DNA of 64,000 bases, taken from the NCBI RefSeq assembly GCF_018390735.1, contig NZ_JAHBCL010000004.1, positions 93,623 to 157,622 on the forward strand, read 5' to 3'. A program made the position numbers and the translations under genes. Below the pieces are notes generated by a model, which made no database searches, was not told the DNA's origin, and saw only the letters and a list, made by a program, of their open reading frames with translations. Below, one piece after another: positions 1-10,044 of the stretch. Source of the DNA: Fusibacter paucivorans (GTDB lineage Bacteria; Bacillota; Clostridia; Peptostreptococcales; Acidaminobacteraceae). The first letter of the stretch is position 1; each line of letters begins with the position of its first letter.

Positions 1-2861
1 AGTACTTCAAAACCCTTGTCGCGAATATCTGTTGCTATTTGCTTGTGACTCAGTGTAAACGGATCAAATGCACCAGGGAAAAAAGCAATTTTATTGTGCG
101 GCTTCAACGTCATTTTACCGTAAACATGCTGGTATTCATTGACAAAACGGTAAATATACTTGAGGCTCGCCGCGTTATTATAAAAAATAATATCTTGTTC
201 TTCGTCGGTATTGACCATCAGTGACATAATTTTTTTAATCGTAACACGGTAGAGGTACTCTTTTTTACGGAGTGCCAGTACGGGATCGTTAAAAATAGAT
301 TTTGCAATGACGTTAAACGCCACTTGGTTCACAAATCCCGAAGGATGGACAAAACCCGTAAAGAGAATGCCGAACATCCTGAGCACACGATGATCATGCC
401 CTTCTTCCGTCTCTTCAAAGGCGTATTTATAATCTGCATAGCGACTAATGGCATGGCCAATCGTCCGTTCTATCAGCGATATAAGTTTTTCATTGTTGGT
501 GCTCATTTTCTTCTCAAAACTTTCGAGAATTTCATCCAGCTCTTTTGGTTTAATATGTAAAATGATCTTACCAAGATAGGGCGGGATGTATTTTGTAAAT
601 TCGTAGCTCTCCATTTCCAGTGCTCTCAGCAACTCAATGGTAATATCGTTTTTCTGTTCAAATGTCAAATGCGGTATCAATTCCAACAGCATCTTCCCCG
701 CCGTATTGCGAACCGATTCGAGCGCACTGACCTTTAAGAGATTGCAGAGGTGCATCGCCATATAAAAATTGTTTTCATAATCGTATAACAGCGTATTGCG
801 AATCAGCAGTTCAATCTGAAATCGTTTGGCAATATCTAAAGTTGCCGTTTTGAGATTGCTCAGAAAGATATTAGACGTCAGCTGTAAATCACTCATGCAG
901 ATTCCCTTGAGCACTTCAACAGTCTGTTCATCTGTCCTAAGCTGTTCAGCAAGTTTCAGCCTCGCATAATTATCAGCTGGATTATCGTAAATTGCCGGAA
1001 TATTTTCAAAGACGCGCGTAATATGGCACTGGGCAATCAGCGTTTCCGAAGCATAAGGCAAAATCGTATAAATCAAATTATAAGCCCGTAAGCGCAACTT
1101 CATATCAGGATGATCCAAAAGACCGGATACAAAATTGAGTATTAGGAAGCGCTGTGCTTCATCAAATTCTTTAAACGGTAGAACGCGCGCTGCTTTGACG
1201 AGGTAAAACCGAATTTGTTCATCCTCGTTGTATGCCTCAAAATATGAGATAACAGTGGCGATGGCATCTTTGCGCTTTTCCAGTCCCTCAAGGGATTCAA
1301 AAAAGGTAAAGAGCATATCACGCAAACTGTAGCTGATGTATTTTTTGTGACGGTCAATAATTTTATTTTCTGGAAACAGAAAGCGTCTGACATAGGTATC
1401 AAACAATTTTAAGGCATCAAAATCCGTAGGCTTAATCATAACGCTTGGCGGCGTCTCCTTGCGAATTTCTTCATCGTAATGCGCAATAATGACACCGATG
1501 AGTTCCGCACACTGTTTGCGAATATCTTCTTCCGGCGAAACCAGTTTTTCATATAAAAAATTAATGACAATCTGCTTTTGTTTTTGCGTCATGTAATTAA
1601 AGTACTCTTCTAAAATACCAATATATGCCCTGAGATTAGTCATATCACGGCTATTGCGCACCGGTTCCAGCATTTTGTTGAGTGACGTTTCATCTCTCAG
1701 TCGATGCAGCAGATTGATATTGTGTTCAATAGAGCTGTAGATAACGCTCTTCGTCACGGCAGCGCCCTGCAGCAATGCGAAATATTTTCGGTTTGGCCTG
1801 ATTTGAGGATTGAGCGCCATAAACATCTCGCGTGAAATATCGACGCCTAGATCAATTAAATAATCTTCAAAATCCTTTAAGTAACGGTAAACACGCCTGT
1901 AGCGATCTTCTTTCGCTGCGTCGACGTTGTCGAGCTTCTCTAGAATAACATCGAAGGAAGCCTGTAAATCGTAGATTTTCATAACGCTCTTATTATCAAC
2001 CTTCGCCGCTTTCACGCGAAAATCACTGTAAATGAGAATAAGCGATTCAATCGGCAGCGCCTCAAGCTCCAAATCCCATGTGGAGTGGTTGATCGCCACA
2101 TTCCGAATATAGACAATATCGTGTTTTTCAAACCACTCACCTGTATAGAAATAATGATAGTAGGCAACGCGCTTCATTTCGTCTGCTTTACAGCCGAATT
2201 TACCGATATCATGACCTGCTGCAGCGCCGGCAACCCTGCCAAGGTCAATGGGAAGTCCCGCATTTTTAAGCTGTCTCGCTACTTTCAGCGCCATAAAATG
2301 TACACCACAGATGTGGTCCAGCGTCGAATAGCCAATCACTTCTTGATTGAGCTTCATCATTTCATAAACAAACTCTTGATAAAACGCTTTTTTAAACTGC
2401 AGATACTCACGCGGATCTTCCAGCGCTTGCGTTTCCTCTTCCGTCAATAATGTCAGCGGATATTTGCTTTGCCATGTTGAATCTGTCCCGCGCTGCTGAT
2501 ACTGCGATGCAACGCGCAGAATACGCAGGTATATCTCAGCCACGGGCGTAAACGCCGGATCAAGTGTTATCGAAACGGCTTCAGGAAATGAATAACTTAA
2601 ACTATGATAATAGAAATATTGCAGCCACGGCACTTTCGGCAATGATTTACAAAGCATTGGCACGAGCGGTTCCATCAACGCAAAAACATCTTTTGCGTGA
2701 TAACGCTTCTCCCTGAGCATGTTATCGAGTCCCTTTTTAAAATGATTGCCCATGACATAGGCTTCGAGAACATCTTGATTAAGTGCCATTTTCTTGATGA
2801 AACTGCGGTTTAATATCTCATGTGTAATATCTTCAAAGAATTGCTGTCTTAATGTCTGCAT
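1..2861 (-). CDS. Giant HD-domain / NadD-like nucleotidyltransferase protein (3' end outside window)
   Basis: The frame is open from an ATG at 2861, preceded by the RBS GAGGTGAGG, to the left edge; 953 residues are visible without a stop. Residues about 180-224 hold an HD metal-hydrolase core (LDHICGVHFMALKVARQL, then GHDIGKFG with H217-D218). Residues 300-900 look like a long helical, repeat-like region without membrane segments. At residues 924-939 a second domain begins with KIAFFPGAFDPFSLSH. This matches the first strand and HxGH loop of NadD/cytidylyltransferase-type nucleotidyltransferases, except that the first His of HxGH is Ser. The fold and probable nucleotide chemistry follow from these motifs; substrate and role are unknown. 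Related large HD plus nucleotidyltransferase proteins occur in Clostridia as far as I recall. The gene is divergent from the unknown gene at 2981. Confidence 0.8.
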   Translation of the reverse strand, partial: MQTLRQQFFEDITHEILNRSFIKKMALNQDVLEAYVMGNHFKKGLDNMLREKRYHAKDVFALMEPLVPMLCKSLPKVPWLQYFYYHSLSYSFPEAVSITLDPAFTPVAEIYLRILRVASQYQQRGTDSTWQSKYPLTLLTEEETQALEDPREYLQFKKAFYQEFVYEMMKLNQEVIGYSTLDHICGVHFMALKVARQLKNAGLPIDLGRVAGAAAGHDIGKFGCKADEMKRVAYYHYFYTGEWFEKHDIVYIRNVAINHSTWDLELEALPIESLILIYSDFRVKAAKVDNKSVMKIYDLQASFDVILEKLDNVDAAKEDRYRRVYRYLKDFEDYLIDLGVDISREMFMALNPQIRPNRKYFALLQGAAVTKSVIYSSIEHNINLLHRLRDETSLNKMLEPVRNSRDMTNLRAYIGILEEYFNYMTQKQKQIVINFLYEKLVSPEEDIRKQCAELIGVIIAHYDEEIRKETPPSVMIKPTDFDALKLFDTYVRRFLFPENKIIDRHKKYISYSLRDMLFTFFESLEGLEKRKDAIATVISYFEAYNEDEQIRFYLVKAARVLPFKEFDEAQRFLILNFVSGLLDHPDMKLRLRAYNLIYTILPYASETLIAQCHITRVFENIPAIYDNPADNYARLKLAEQLRTDEQTVEVLKGICMSDLQLTSNIFLSNLKTATLDIAKRFQIELLIRNTLLYDYENNFYMAMHLCNLLKVSALESVRNTAGKMLLELIPHLTFEQKNDITIELLRALEMESYEFTKYIPPYLGKIILHIKPKELDEILESFEKKMSTNNEKLISLIERTIGHAISRYADYKYAFEETEEGHDHRVLRMFGILFTGFVHPSGFVNQVAFNVIAKSIFNDPVLALRKKEYLYRVTIKKIMSLMVNTDEEQDIIFYNNAASLKYIYRFVNEYQHVYGKMTLKPHNKIAFFPGAFDPFTLSHKQIATDIRDKGFEV

Positions 2862-2980
2862 ACCTCACCTCTTGTCGCATGTCTTAATGTTATTATCACA
2901 TATCCAAAAGTCGAATGCAATGCGGCGGCACTTAACTCAAAGTGCAATTGTGCCGATATAAATACAAAGGAGGTGTTACC

Positions 2981-3580
2981 ATGAGCCCAAGCATCGAGCG
3001 CTATCAGCGAAAAAGCGCCGGTATTCAGCCGACGATACGCGTTAAGAAACCCATTTACGTTTCTGCCACAGCCCAAAAATCCGAATCGCATTTTTCACCG
3101 GACGAACATGCCGGCAATGAGCAGCGCGCCATGGATCATTTTTATGAACAAGTGCACAATCTCATGGCCTCCTACCTGCGTCTGGACGAAGCCGGCGAAC
3201 GAAACACCTACTATAAGAACCATAAAGCAGAGGCACTGGCAGGCGGCAATGAACTCGTAAATGCCATCAATGACCTTTTAACCCGCGCTTCAGAATATGA
3301 CCGACAGCACGACACGTATTATAATTTTCTCATCATGAGCCTCCTGCACGATAATACAGGCAGTCTCACTGCCATTGGTATTGAAATTAATCGTTATGAA
3401 CGCGTTTACTTGCTCAAACACACTTTTTATAACGCCTTGACGACTCAACCTGATCTCTTTGAATTCCTGTTTAAACCCCATGACGGTCTCATTGATCGCT
3501 TAGATCAATTAAATCTTAAACTGCTTAAGACAAACGATTCATCAATGCGTTCCGGGCAAATCATTGATCTAAAAGGTTAA
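2981..3580 (+). CDS. Hypothetical protein, 199 aa
   Basis: I do not recognise this protein. The start is the ATG at 2981, chosen because AAAGGAGGTG lies just upstream; an in-frame start further upstream has no RBS. The product is hydrophilic with no signal peptide or membrane segment. It has a basic, probably disordered N-terminus (about residues 1-40) followed by a mostly helical region ending in KLLKTNDSS. It is divergent from the giant HD protein and convergent with the ABC export operon. The codon use and the strong RBS support a real gene. No function is assigned. Confidence 0.7.
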   Translation: MSPSIERYQRKSAGIQPTIRVKKPIYVSATAQKSESHFSPDEHAGNEQRAMDHFYEQVHNLMASYLRLDEAGERNTYYKNHKAEALAGGNELVNAINDLLTRASEYDRQHDTYYNFLIMSLLHDNTGSLTAIGIEINRYERVYLLKHTFYNALTTQPDLFEFLFKPHDGLIDRLDQLNLKLLKTNDSSMRSGQIIDLKG

Positions 3581-3620
3581 TAGGCAATCAGTAAAAGTGC
3601 TGAACGGCCTTCCTTAAAAA

Positions 3621-3700
3621 ACGAAAAACGCCGCAGGCATGTGCAGTGCAAGCGTCCATTCATTGGTGCTTGCCATATCACGTGCTTGTGGCGTTAATTG
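3621..3700 (-). terminator. Rho-independent terminator of the ABC export operon, unusually large branched hairpin
   Basis: Arms at 3627-3643 and 3679-3695 pair over 17 bp, counting three G-U wobbles. Inside the loop a second short stem pairs GCAAGC with GCTTGC. Read on the minus strand the hairpin is followed by TTTTTCGTTTTTT, so it terminates the operon ending at 3715. It lies between convergent genes and may also act weakly on the plus strand. Confidence 0.7.
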
Positions 3701-3714
3701 TTTCTCAGAATTTG

Positions 3715-4938
3715 TTAGTCGACGCGCTTACCATTCTCTAAACCTGCGATTTTATAATTCTTTATAATTTCATCGCCATCTGTGAGACCGCTAGTGACAA
3801 CCATTTTTGAATCCGTTTCCATGCCGGTTTCTATCTTCGTCAGCACAGCTTTGCCCTCTACTTTTTTAAACACAAACGCATCATCACCTTCATAAAAGAT
3901 AGAAGTCTTCGGGATCGCAATGGCATCCAGCTGAAATTCTGAAATAAATTTCACCTTGACGTCATAGCCAACTTTGACATCTTCAGCCAGTGTATCCGGG
4001 GAAATCAGCACTTTAACCCGTTTTTCTGCGAGTCCAAGCGCTGAAACTGTTTCTACGGCATTCGGTGCAACACTGTATATTTCACCTTTGTAATCAAAGT
4101 TTTCACCGTTGCGCTTGATGACGAGATCCACCGCATCGCCTTCTTTTAAGTTATAGGCATCTTCTGTCAATACATACGTTTCAATTTTATAGGCATCGGG
4201 ATTGACAATTGATGCAAGCGGATAGGATGCAGTGACATAATCGCCAACGTGAATGTCAAAATTCGTCAGAAGCCCCTCGGCATTTGCCTGTACAGCCGTA
4301 TAGCTCTTTTCCAGTTCCAGCGATGTCAATTGTGCCTCCAGCGTCGCAATGCCGCTGTTTGCGTTTAATATCTCTGAATACTGTGCCTGCAGTGATGCCA
4401 GCGCCGTGCTGTTTTGTTTTGTCGTCAGCTGCAAGCTGTCATAACGCTGTTTCGCATCTGTCAATGCCGTTTCGCTGATCGCACCCGCTGTGTACAGCGC
4501 CTGAGCCTGATCATACTGTGAACCCACATAAGCAGCTTCCTCTTTTAATTGATCGACAGCGATTTTTTGCTGGCTGATCTGATACTTTAGAGAAACCAAA
4601 TTGAAGTCTTTATCTTCAGACATCGCTGAAATTTGGTGCGTCACTTGATCAATTCGGGACTGAATAGCGGTATCGTCAAGGATTAGAACTGTGTCACCCT
4701 CACGTACCAAATCCCCATTTTCAAAATTCGCGGCGGAGACCTGCGCCGTCGTCTTTGCAGAAAGCGTCACGGATTGATCAGAGACAATGGCGCCGTCTTC
4801 CTCAACATAATCGTAAATGTCCGCCTGCGTCGCCTTCAAAATATCAACTGTCAGAGGCTTCATCGCATAAGCGATTGCCACTGCGATGCAGATGACACCA
4901 AATACTGCAATAAGCCCTATTCTTACCTTTTTTTTCAT
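3715..4938 (-). CDS. HlyD/MacA-like membrane fusion protein of an ABC exporter
   Basis: This is a membrane-anchored adaptor of about 407 residues. The N-terminus MKKKVRIG is followed by one membrane segment (about residues 7-26). A lipoyl-like half motif, a long coiled-coil hairpin (about 95-200, with repeated Gln/Ala/Leu) and the second lipoyl/beta-barrel part follow. This is the order known for periplasmic adaptor/HlyD proteins. The ATG at 4938 is chosen because AAGGAG sits 8 bases upstream; a GTG at 4947 is possible. It is the last gene of an operon with an FtsX-type permease (12 bp gap) and an ATPase, the MacAB-like arrangement. No outer-membrane partner is nearby, as expected in a monoderm. 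The substrate is unknown. Confidence 0.85.
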   Translation of the reverse strand: MKKKVRIGLIAVFGVICIAVAIAYAMKPLTVDILKATQADIYDYVEEDGAIVSDQSVTLSAKTTAQVSAANFENGDLVREGDTVLILDDTAIQSRIDQVTHQISAMSEDKDFNLVSLKYQISQQKIAVDQLKEEAAYVGSQYDQAQALYTAGAISETALTDAKQRYDSLQLTTKQNSTALASLQAQYSEILNANSGIATLEAQLTSLELEKSYTAVQANAEGLLTNFDIHVGDYVTASYPLASIVNPDAYKIETYVLTEDAYNLKEGDAVDLVIKRNGENFDYKGEIYSVAPNAVETVSALGLAEKRVKVLISPDTLAEDVKVGYDVKVKFISEFQLDAIAIPKTSIFYEGDDAFVFKKVEGKAVLTKIETGMETDSKMVVTSGLTDGDEIIKNYKIAGLENGKRVD

Positions 4939-4950
4939 ACAACCCACTCC

Positions 4951-7308
4951 TTATTCCCGTTCTTTTAAGACTTCGACAATATCCAACCGCTTTATTTTCC
5001 GTTTGACATTCAATTGGGACAGCCATATAAAAAGTGCTGTTCCTAAGACCGATAAGACAAATGCAAAATTGCCAATTGACGACGGCATTGCGTAAATATC
5101 CGTCTGATATGCAGACGACATGCCCTGCATCATTAAAATCGCCGTTGGAATACCCAAGATAATCGCAACGAAACCCAAAATCCATTGCTCGAATGAAACG
5201 ATTTGAAGCACTTCATCAATACTCATGCCCAGCACGCGAAGCGAGGCAAGTTCTCTTTGCCGCTCTGACAAGGAGATCACGCTGGAATTATAGACGATAG
5301 CAAAACCCACGACAATGGAAATCATCGCCATAATGTAGCTCATGTAACCGTAAGAATCCAACAAATCCCGGTATTTTTTCAGTGTTTGCGCTTCAACTTC
5401 TATAGTGCCGACATTTTCAGCATCTTCAAGCTCATGGCGGATGGCATCGGATTTTTCAGGGGAAACTTTGAGGTAAGCCGTCGTCGCCACATTCTCATAT
5501 CCGGTTTTGGCTTCGAGATACTGCATATTGGCGTAACCGTTTGAGCCAATGTACTGCGGTATAATGCCAATGACTTCCATGGTAATGTAATCATCGACAA
5601 ATGGCGTTTCAACCCTTAATATATCCCCAACGTCAACATCCATCTGAACCGCGAGGTTTTCTGAGAGATATAGACCGTCTTCCGAGAGATCTACCGTGCG
5701 CTGATCAGCATCCAGCACGCGATAGAGTTCAATATCATCGGAAAGTCCCATGATGATGGTGTTTTTTTCGTAGATGCCCTTTTTAATCTGAACAGGTACT
5801 TCAACCATGGTTTCCACATAGGAAACACCCTCCAAATTATACAAAAGCGACTGCGCTTCTTTTGCCGGGATCAATCCTTTAAAGGTCACTTTCATATCGT
5901 AGAGCTGTACTTTATCAAACTGGTCAAAAATCATCGTATCAATTAGCGTATCATAAGACCAGGCGACAACCATAATGCTAAAGGCAAATAGGAGTCCTAA
6001 GACAGTAAAAATGCTTCTTCCCTTACTTCGCACCAAATTGCGGACTGCCATTTTCCCCTGCATCGTAAGACTATTCCAAAATGGCTTAATCCCTTCGAGG
6101 ACACTCCTTTTTGCAATTTTGGGTGCTTTGGGACTCATGGCCATGGATGGCGTCAGCCGCAATATTTTTTTCGTTCCTTGATACCCTGCAAATAAGCTAA
6201 AGACCACTGAGATCATCAGGCCATAAAACGTAAACTTATAGGTAAATGCGTTTTCAATATCCGGAAACGAGAAGAATTCTTTATAGGTTTCCGTATAAAA
6301 TACCGAAAGCTGTGTGCCTAAAATACCTCCGGTGATGCCGCCGATGATGCCGATCACCAGCGCATAGGACAAATAATGCGCCTGAACTTCATAATTATGA
6401 TATCCCAGTGCCTTTAGAATGCCAATTTGCCCGCGCTGTGTCTCCGTAAGACGTTTCAGCATAATATAGAGGATAAAGCTCGATATGCCGAGAAAGAGAA
6501 ACGGCATACTTTTTGCCATGCTCTCAAGGCCTTTCAGTTCTTCTTTCAGAAAGGCATTACTGGACTGATGTTCCAAATCCGTCAGACTGATCAGCCCGTA
6601 GGATTTCAAATTGCTCTTGAGCTGTTCCCTAACATCATCGTAAACAGTGCCATCCTCAAATGTTAAATTAATATAATTGACTTCATTGGAGCGGCCAACG
6701 AGTTTTTCCATGACGGGTTTTGAAATATAGGCAATATCAAACGTCTTTGGGGAAGGCATAAAATCATAGCTGTTCCGTGTTACATAGACGTATTCTGGAC
6801 TTAACACCCTGCCTGCAATGGTAAAAGTCGTCACTTTGCCATTGACGACTAAATCAATGGTATCGTCTATTTGGAGTCCATTTTCATCAAAAAATTTATC
6901 GCCAATCCAGATGAGCAAGCTGTTTTCATCCAATTCATAGCCTTCGCTAAGGTAGACGTCATTTATTCGCGCCGAATCATCAATGGCATAGGTATTCAGT
7001 CTCAAATACACATTTTCGTCACCTTCGAAATCAACCCGGACATCTTGTTTTAAAATACCCCTTGCCGATTTAATGCCCGGTATACTCTCTAGATCGTCTA
7101 TGCGATTTAGCGGCATCGACTGCACATTGGCAAAGGCGTCGGCAATATTGTAATCCTCATAAAAGGTATCTCTTGCGTTGTTGAGATTCACCATGACGAT
7201 AGACATTGCCGAGTACGTCATGAGCCCCATGCTCATCACGATGATACAGGCGAGATAAGCCAGTTTGTTTTCCAGCATATCCCGAAGCATTTTTCGCAGC
7301 AGTATCAC
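4951..7308 (-). CDS. ABC transporter permease with two FtsX domains
   Basis: A 785-residue permease. Residues 17-38 form the first membrane helix, followed by a large external domain (about 45-260). The first FtsX block has about three helices between 268 and 385 (FLFLGISSFILYIML; TETQRGQIGILKALGY). A fifth helix (about 438-455) and a second external domain (460-655) lead to a final FtsX block with three helices (SLSERQRELASLRVLGMS). The duplicated FtsX layout is that of LolE/MacB-like and BceB-like exporters. Its start overlaps the stop of the upstream ATPase gene by 4 bp, indicating translational coupling. With the ATPase and adaptor it probably exports a peptide, lipid or antimicrobial; the sequence does not show which. 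Confidence 0.88.
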   Translation of the reverse strand: MILLRKMLRDMLENKLAYLACIIVMSMGLMTYSAMSIVMVNLNNARDTFYEDYNIADAFANVQSMPLNRIDDLESIPGIKSARGILKQDVRVDFEGDENVYLRLNTYAIDDSARINDVYLSEGYELDENSLLIWIGDKFFDENGLQIDDTIDLVVNGKVTTFTIAGRVLSPEYVYVTRNSYDFMPSPKTFDIAYISKPVMEKLVGRSNEVNYINLTFEDGTVYDDVREQLKSNLKSYGLISLTDLEHQSSNAFLKEELKGLESMAKSMPFLFLGISSFILYIMLKRLTETQRGQIGILKALGYHNYEVQAHYLSYALVIGIIGGITGGILGTQLSVFYTETYKEFFSFPDIENAFTYKFTFYGLMISVVFSLFAGYQGTKKILRLTPSMAMSPKAPKIAKRSVLEGIKPFWNSLTMQGKMAVRNLVRSKGRSIFTVLGLLFAFSIMVVAWSYDTLIDTMIFDQFDKVQLYDMKVTFKGLIPAKEAQSLLYNLEGVSYVETMVEVPVQIKKGIYEKNTIIMGLSDDIELYRVLDADQRTVDLSEDGLYLSENLAVQMDVDVGDILRVETPFVDDYITMEVIGIIPQYIGSNGYANMQYLEAKTGYENVATTAYLKVSPEKSDAIRHELEDAENVGTIEVEAQTLKKYRDLLDSYGYMSYIMAMISIVVGFAIVYNSSVISLSERQRELASLRVLGMSIDEVLQIVSFEQWILGFVAIILGIPTAILMMQGMSSAYQTDIYAMPSSIGNFAFVLSVLGTALFIWLSQLNVKRKIKRLDIVEVLKERE

Positions 7309-8009
7309 CAGCTCACCTCCTCCGGTTCCAGAGGTTTTTCATTTTCCTGTATGCGTTCAATCCGACCGTCTTTTATATAAAAGACCCTGTCGCCAATCTT
7401 ACCGATCCCAGCATTATGTGTAATGATAATCACCGTTTTTCGGTAAGTCTTATTAAATTTTTTAAGAAGATTCAGCACTGAAAGTCCCGTTGTAAAATCC
7501 AGCGCACCCGTTGGTTCATCACAGAGCAGTATATCAGGATTCTTGGCAATCGCTCGCGCAATGGCCACACGTTGCTGCTGCCCTCCGGAGAGTTGAGATG
7601 GAAAGTGATCAGCCCTATCCAAAAGGTCCACTTCTGCCAGTACTGTTTTGGCATCTAATGGATGGTCACTGAGCTCCGTCGAAAGCATAACATTTTCAAG
7701 CGTATTAAGATTCGGAATTAAATTGTAAAACTGAAAGACAAAACCGATAGCATTGCGTCGATACCATGTTAAGCGTCGTTCAGTTGCTTCATGGAGCGGT
7801 TCATCGCGATAGTAAATTTCACCTTCAGATGCCTTGTCCATGCCGCCGATCATATTGAGCATGGTACTCTTGCCGCTGCCGCTTGGTCCAAGTACGACGA
7901 CAAATTCACCTTCGTAAATTTCAAAGGACACGTCGTTAAGCGCCTTGACCGTAATTTCACCCATTTGGTAATGCTTAGACAATTTGTTTGCTGTCAATAC
8001 CGTTTGCAT
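7305..8009 (-). CDS. ABC transporter ATPase, MacB/LolD type
   Basis: The 234-residue ATPase has all motifs: Walker A GPSGSGKS at 41-48, Q-loop VFQF near 93, signature LSGGQ at 140-144, Walker B ILLCDE at 160-165 and the switch His in IITHN (H198). It belongs to the LolD/MacB/BceA group that works with FtsX permeases. It is the first gene of the operon (ATPase, permease, adaptor), all on the minus strand with overlapping or short spacing. It energises the permease from the cytoplasmic face. Confidence 0.92.
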   Translation of the reverse strand: MQTVLTANKLSKHYQMGEITVKALNDVSFEIYEGEFVVVLGPSGSGKSTMLNMIGGMDKASEGEIYYRDEPLHEATERRLTWYRRNAIGFVFQFYNLIPNLNTLENVMLSTELSDHPLDAKTVLAEVDLLDRADHFPSQLSGGQQQRVAIARAIAKNPDILLCDEPTGALDFTTGLSVLNLLKKFNKTYRKTVIIITHNAGIGKIGDRVFYIKDGRIERIQENEKPLEPEEVSW

Positions 8010-8039
8010 AATGCCCCCTATTGTTTTCAGGTGTTTTGT

Positions 8040-8912
8040 TCAACGCTTCTCTTTCTTCACCGCACTTTTGAAATACACGGGCGGTAACGATTGATATGCC
8101 CAAATCATCGCGTTAATTTCTGCACCTATCATTATAATAATACCCAAAACATACAACCATATCATAAAAACAATCACAACGGACAGCGACCCGTAGAGAA
8201 CCGCATAACTTGTCAACCTTGTAACAATGGTTGAAAAAGCGATATTTTCCAATACCGTTCCCACGAGCGCGAAAATCGCACCGTAATAGGCATCCCTAAA
8301 TCTTATTCGCTTATTCGGCAAGAAACTGTAAATCGAACCAAAGAGTAAAATATAGAGTGCCGCCAAAACGATCATACGCACCAATGACCACAATCCAATC
8401 AGTTCGATGTCTAATTTTATCGGTAAAATAGCCTGCAGCCATTCGACCACATGGTAACCGACATTTGGGATCAGGAGTGTTATAATAATCATCAGTGTCA
8501 ATAAGAAGGTATAAAGCATGCCGGTAAGCCGCGTTACAATAAAACTGCGCGTCTCTTCAATTTCATAAACGGCATTCATTGCACGCTGTAATGCTGTAAC
8601 GGCTCTAGACGCCGCATAAAGCGTACCAATTCCCGCAACGGAAAGTACGGCATTGCCATTGGCGTACTTCATTTGATTTACAAATCCCGTGAGAAATTCT
8701 TGAATTTCTTTGGGAATATTTAAAAAAATTTCATTTTGCTGTAATGAGATGACCACATCCAATCGCGCACCGACCATCAAGACAAAGATTAGCATCGGAA
8801 AAATAGAGAGCATGAAGAAATAGGCCATCTGTGCGCTAAATGCTGTAATGTGGTGGCGCTGATAACGCAACCTTAAATCTTGTATCCACAATAACCACTG
8901 TCTGGTCTTCAT
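8040..8912 (-). CDS. YihY/BrkB-family integral membrane protein
   Basis: The ATG at 8912 follows AGGAGGCAGT; upstream in-frame starts lack an RBS. The 290-residue product starts MKTRQWLLWIQDLRLRY and continues with HHITAFSAQMAYFFMLSIFPMLIF, the hallmark first part of the YihY/BrkB (UPF0761) family. About six hydrophobic helices follow, including LYGSLSVVIVFMIWLYVLG near the end. The family was once called ribonuclease BN, which is not supported; some members are linked to serum resistance or envelope functions. The stop is 30 bp upstream of the start of the ABC export operon, so co-transcription is possible. Confidence 0.88.
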   Translation of the reverse strand: MKTRQWLLWIQDLRLRYQRHHITAFSAQMAYFFMLSIFPMLIFVLMVGARLDVVISLQQNEIFLNIPKEIQEFLTGFVNQMKYANGNAVLSVAGIGTLYAASRAVTALQRAMNAVYEIEETRSFIVTRLTGMLYTFLLTLMIIITLLIPNVGYHVVEWLQAILPIKLDIELIGLWSLVRMIVLAALYILLFGSIYSFLPNKRIRFRDAYYGAIFALVGTVLENIAFSTIVTRLTSYAVLYGSLSVVIVFMIWLYVLGIIIMIGAEINAMIWAYQSLPPVYFKSAVKKEKR

Positions 8913-9043
8913 ACTGCCTCCTATGATAATTGTACGCCGAAGGCGATGGCTCCGCAACGGCATCCGCCTTGATTTAATGCTTTCATAATACTTTTTTAAG
9001 CACTGATACAGCATTTGAAACTTTGATTTAATCTTTTGTTAAG

Positions 9044-9072
9044 TTGAAATTTACGTCTGAAACGCTTATGAT
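9044..9072 (+). promoter_or_regulatory. Promoter of hflKC
   Basis: TTGAAA at 9044-9049 and TATGAT at 9067-9072 are separated by 17 bases, a good sigma-A-type promoter. It lies about 40 bp upstream of the hflK start at 9109, which also has an AGGAGG. Confidence 0.65.
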
Positions 9073-9108
9073 AAAAGCATAGACAAGATCAATTTAGGAG
9101 GCAATTCT

Positions 9109-10044
9109 ATGAAATTTGCAAAATTATTTGTCCTAGTCCCCATCGTTCTCGTTGTGGTGATTGGACTTTACAGCAGTTATTTCATGCTCGATAACGCCGA
9201 AGAAGCTGTTATTGAGCGGTTTGGCAAGCTGAATCAAGTTGAATCAGAAGCTGGACTGCACTTCAAAGTACCATTTATTGACCACGTCACTATCTTCAAT
9301 ACCAATGAAGTCATTTCACTACAATACGGTTACAGACCTGCGTCTGATCCGACTACAACTTCATATGCTACATATGACAATGTCGAAAGTGAAGCAATCG
9401 TCTTGACGAAGGGGTCTTATCTCGTCAATATCGGCGCCGTCATTCAATACCGCATCACGGACCCAGCGGCTTATTACTATAATGTCGATGACCAAGACGG
9501 CACCATTCGACTTGCATTTGAAAGTGTGCTGAGACGCAACATCCAAAATCAGGATCTCGACAGTGCCTTGATCAACAAAGACAGCATCGCACGAGAAATT
9601 TTACCGGACTTAACGCAAAAGCTCAATTCATACGATCTCGGTATTACCATTACAGAAGTAAAGCTTACCGATGTGCTCCTGCCGGACGATGTTCAGTATG
9701 CTTATGACGATGTCAATATCGCCAACAACGAAAAAGAATCGTATAAGAGCCAAGCAGAAAAATATTCAAATGAAATGCTCCCGAAAGCGCGTGCAGATGC
9801 TTACCAGCTCATTCAGGAAGCAGAAGCCTACAAAGCCGAAAAAGTCGCTCAGGCAAAAGGTGATGTCGAAAACTTCAATCAAGTATACGAAAAGTATAAA
9901 GTCTCTAAAGATATCACAAAGACAAGACTCTATATTGAAACCATGGAAAAAATCCTTGGCAAAGTTTCTGACAAATATATCGTCGACATTGACAGCGACA
10001 ATATTCTGAAGTTTTTACCGCTTGAAACCAACGGAGGTCAATAG
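9109..10044 (+). CDS. hflK: HflK-like SPFH/band-7 membrane protein
   Basis: A 311-residue SPFH protein. An N-terminal membrane helix (residues 5-27) is followed by a band-7 domain (EAVIERFGKLNQV, GLHFKVPFID). A helical tail runs through EAEAYKAEKVAQAKGDVENF and ends in TKTRLYIETMEKILGK...FLPL, which is typical of HflK. In proteobacteria HflK and HflC form a membrane microdomain complex that modulates the protease FtsH; ftsH is not in this window. hflC begins at the base right after its stop, so the pair is translated together. The RBS is AGGAGG at about 9097. Confidence 0.85.
   Translation: MKFAKLFVLVPIVLVVVIGLYSSYFMLDNAEEAVIERFGKLNQVESEAGLHFKVPFIDHVTIFNTNEVISLQYGYRPASDPTTTSYATYDNVESEAIVLTKGSYLVNIGAVIQYRITDPAAYYYNVDDQDGTIRLAFESVLRRNIQNQDLDSALINKDSIAREILPDLTQKLNSYDLGITITEVKLTDVLLPDDVQYAYDDVNIANNEKESYKSQAEKYSNEMLPKARADAYQLIQEAEAYKAEKVAQAKGDVENFNQVYEKYKVSKDITKTRLYIETMEKILGKVSDKYIVDIDSDNILKFLPLETNGGQ

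Noticed and set aside
2085..2450. Plus-strand reading frame of 121 codons within the giant HD gene
   Set aside because: It is antisense to a continuous 953-codon frame and has no RBS.
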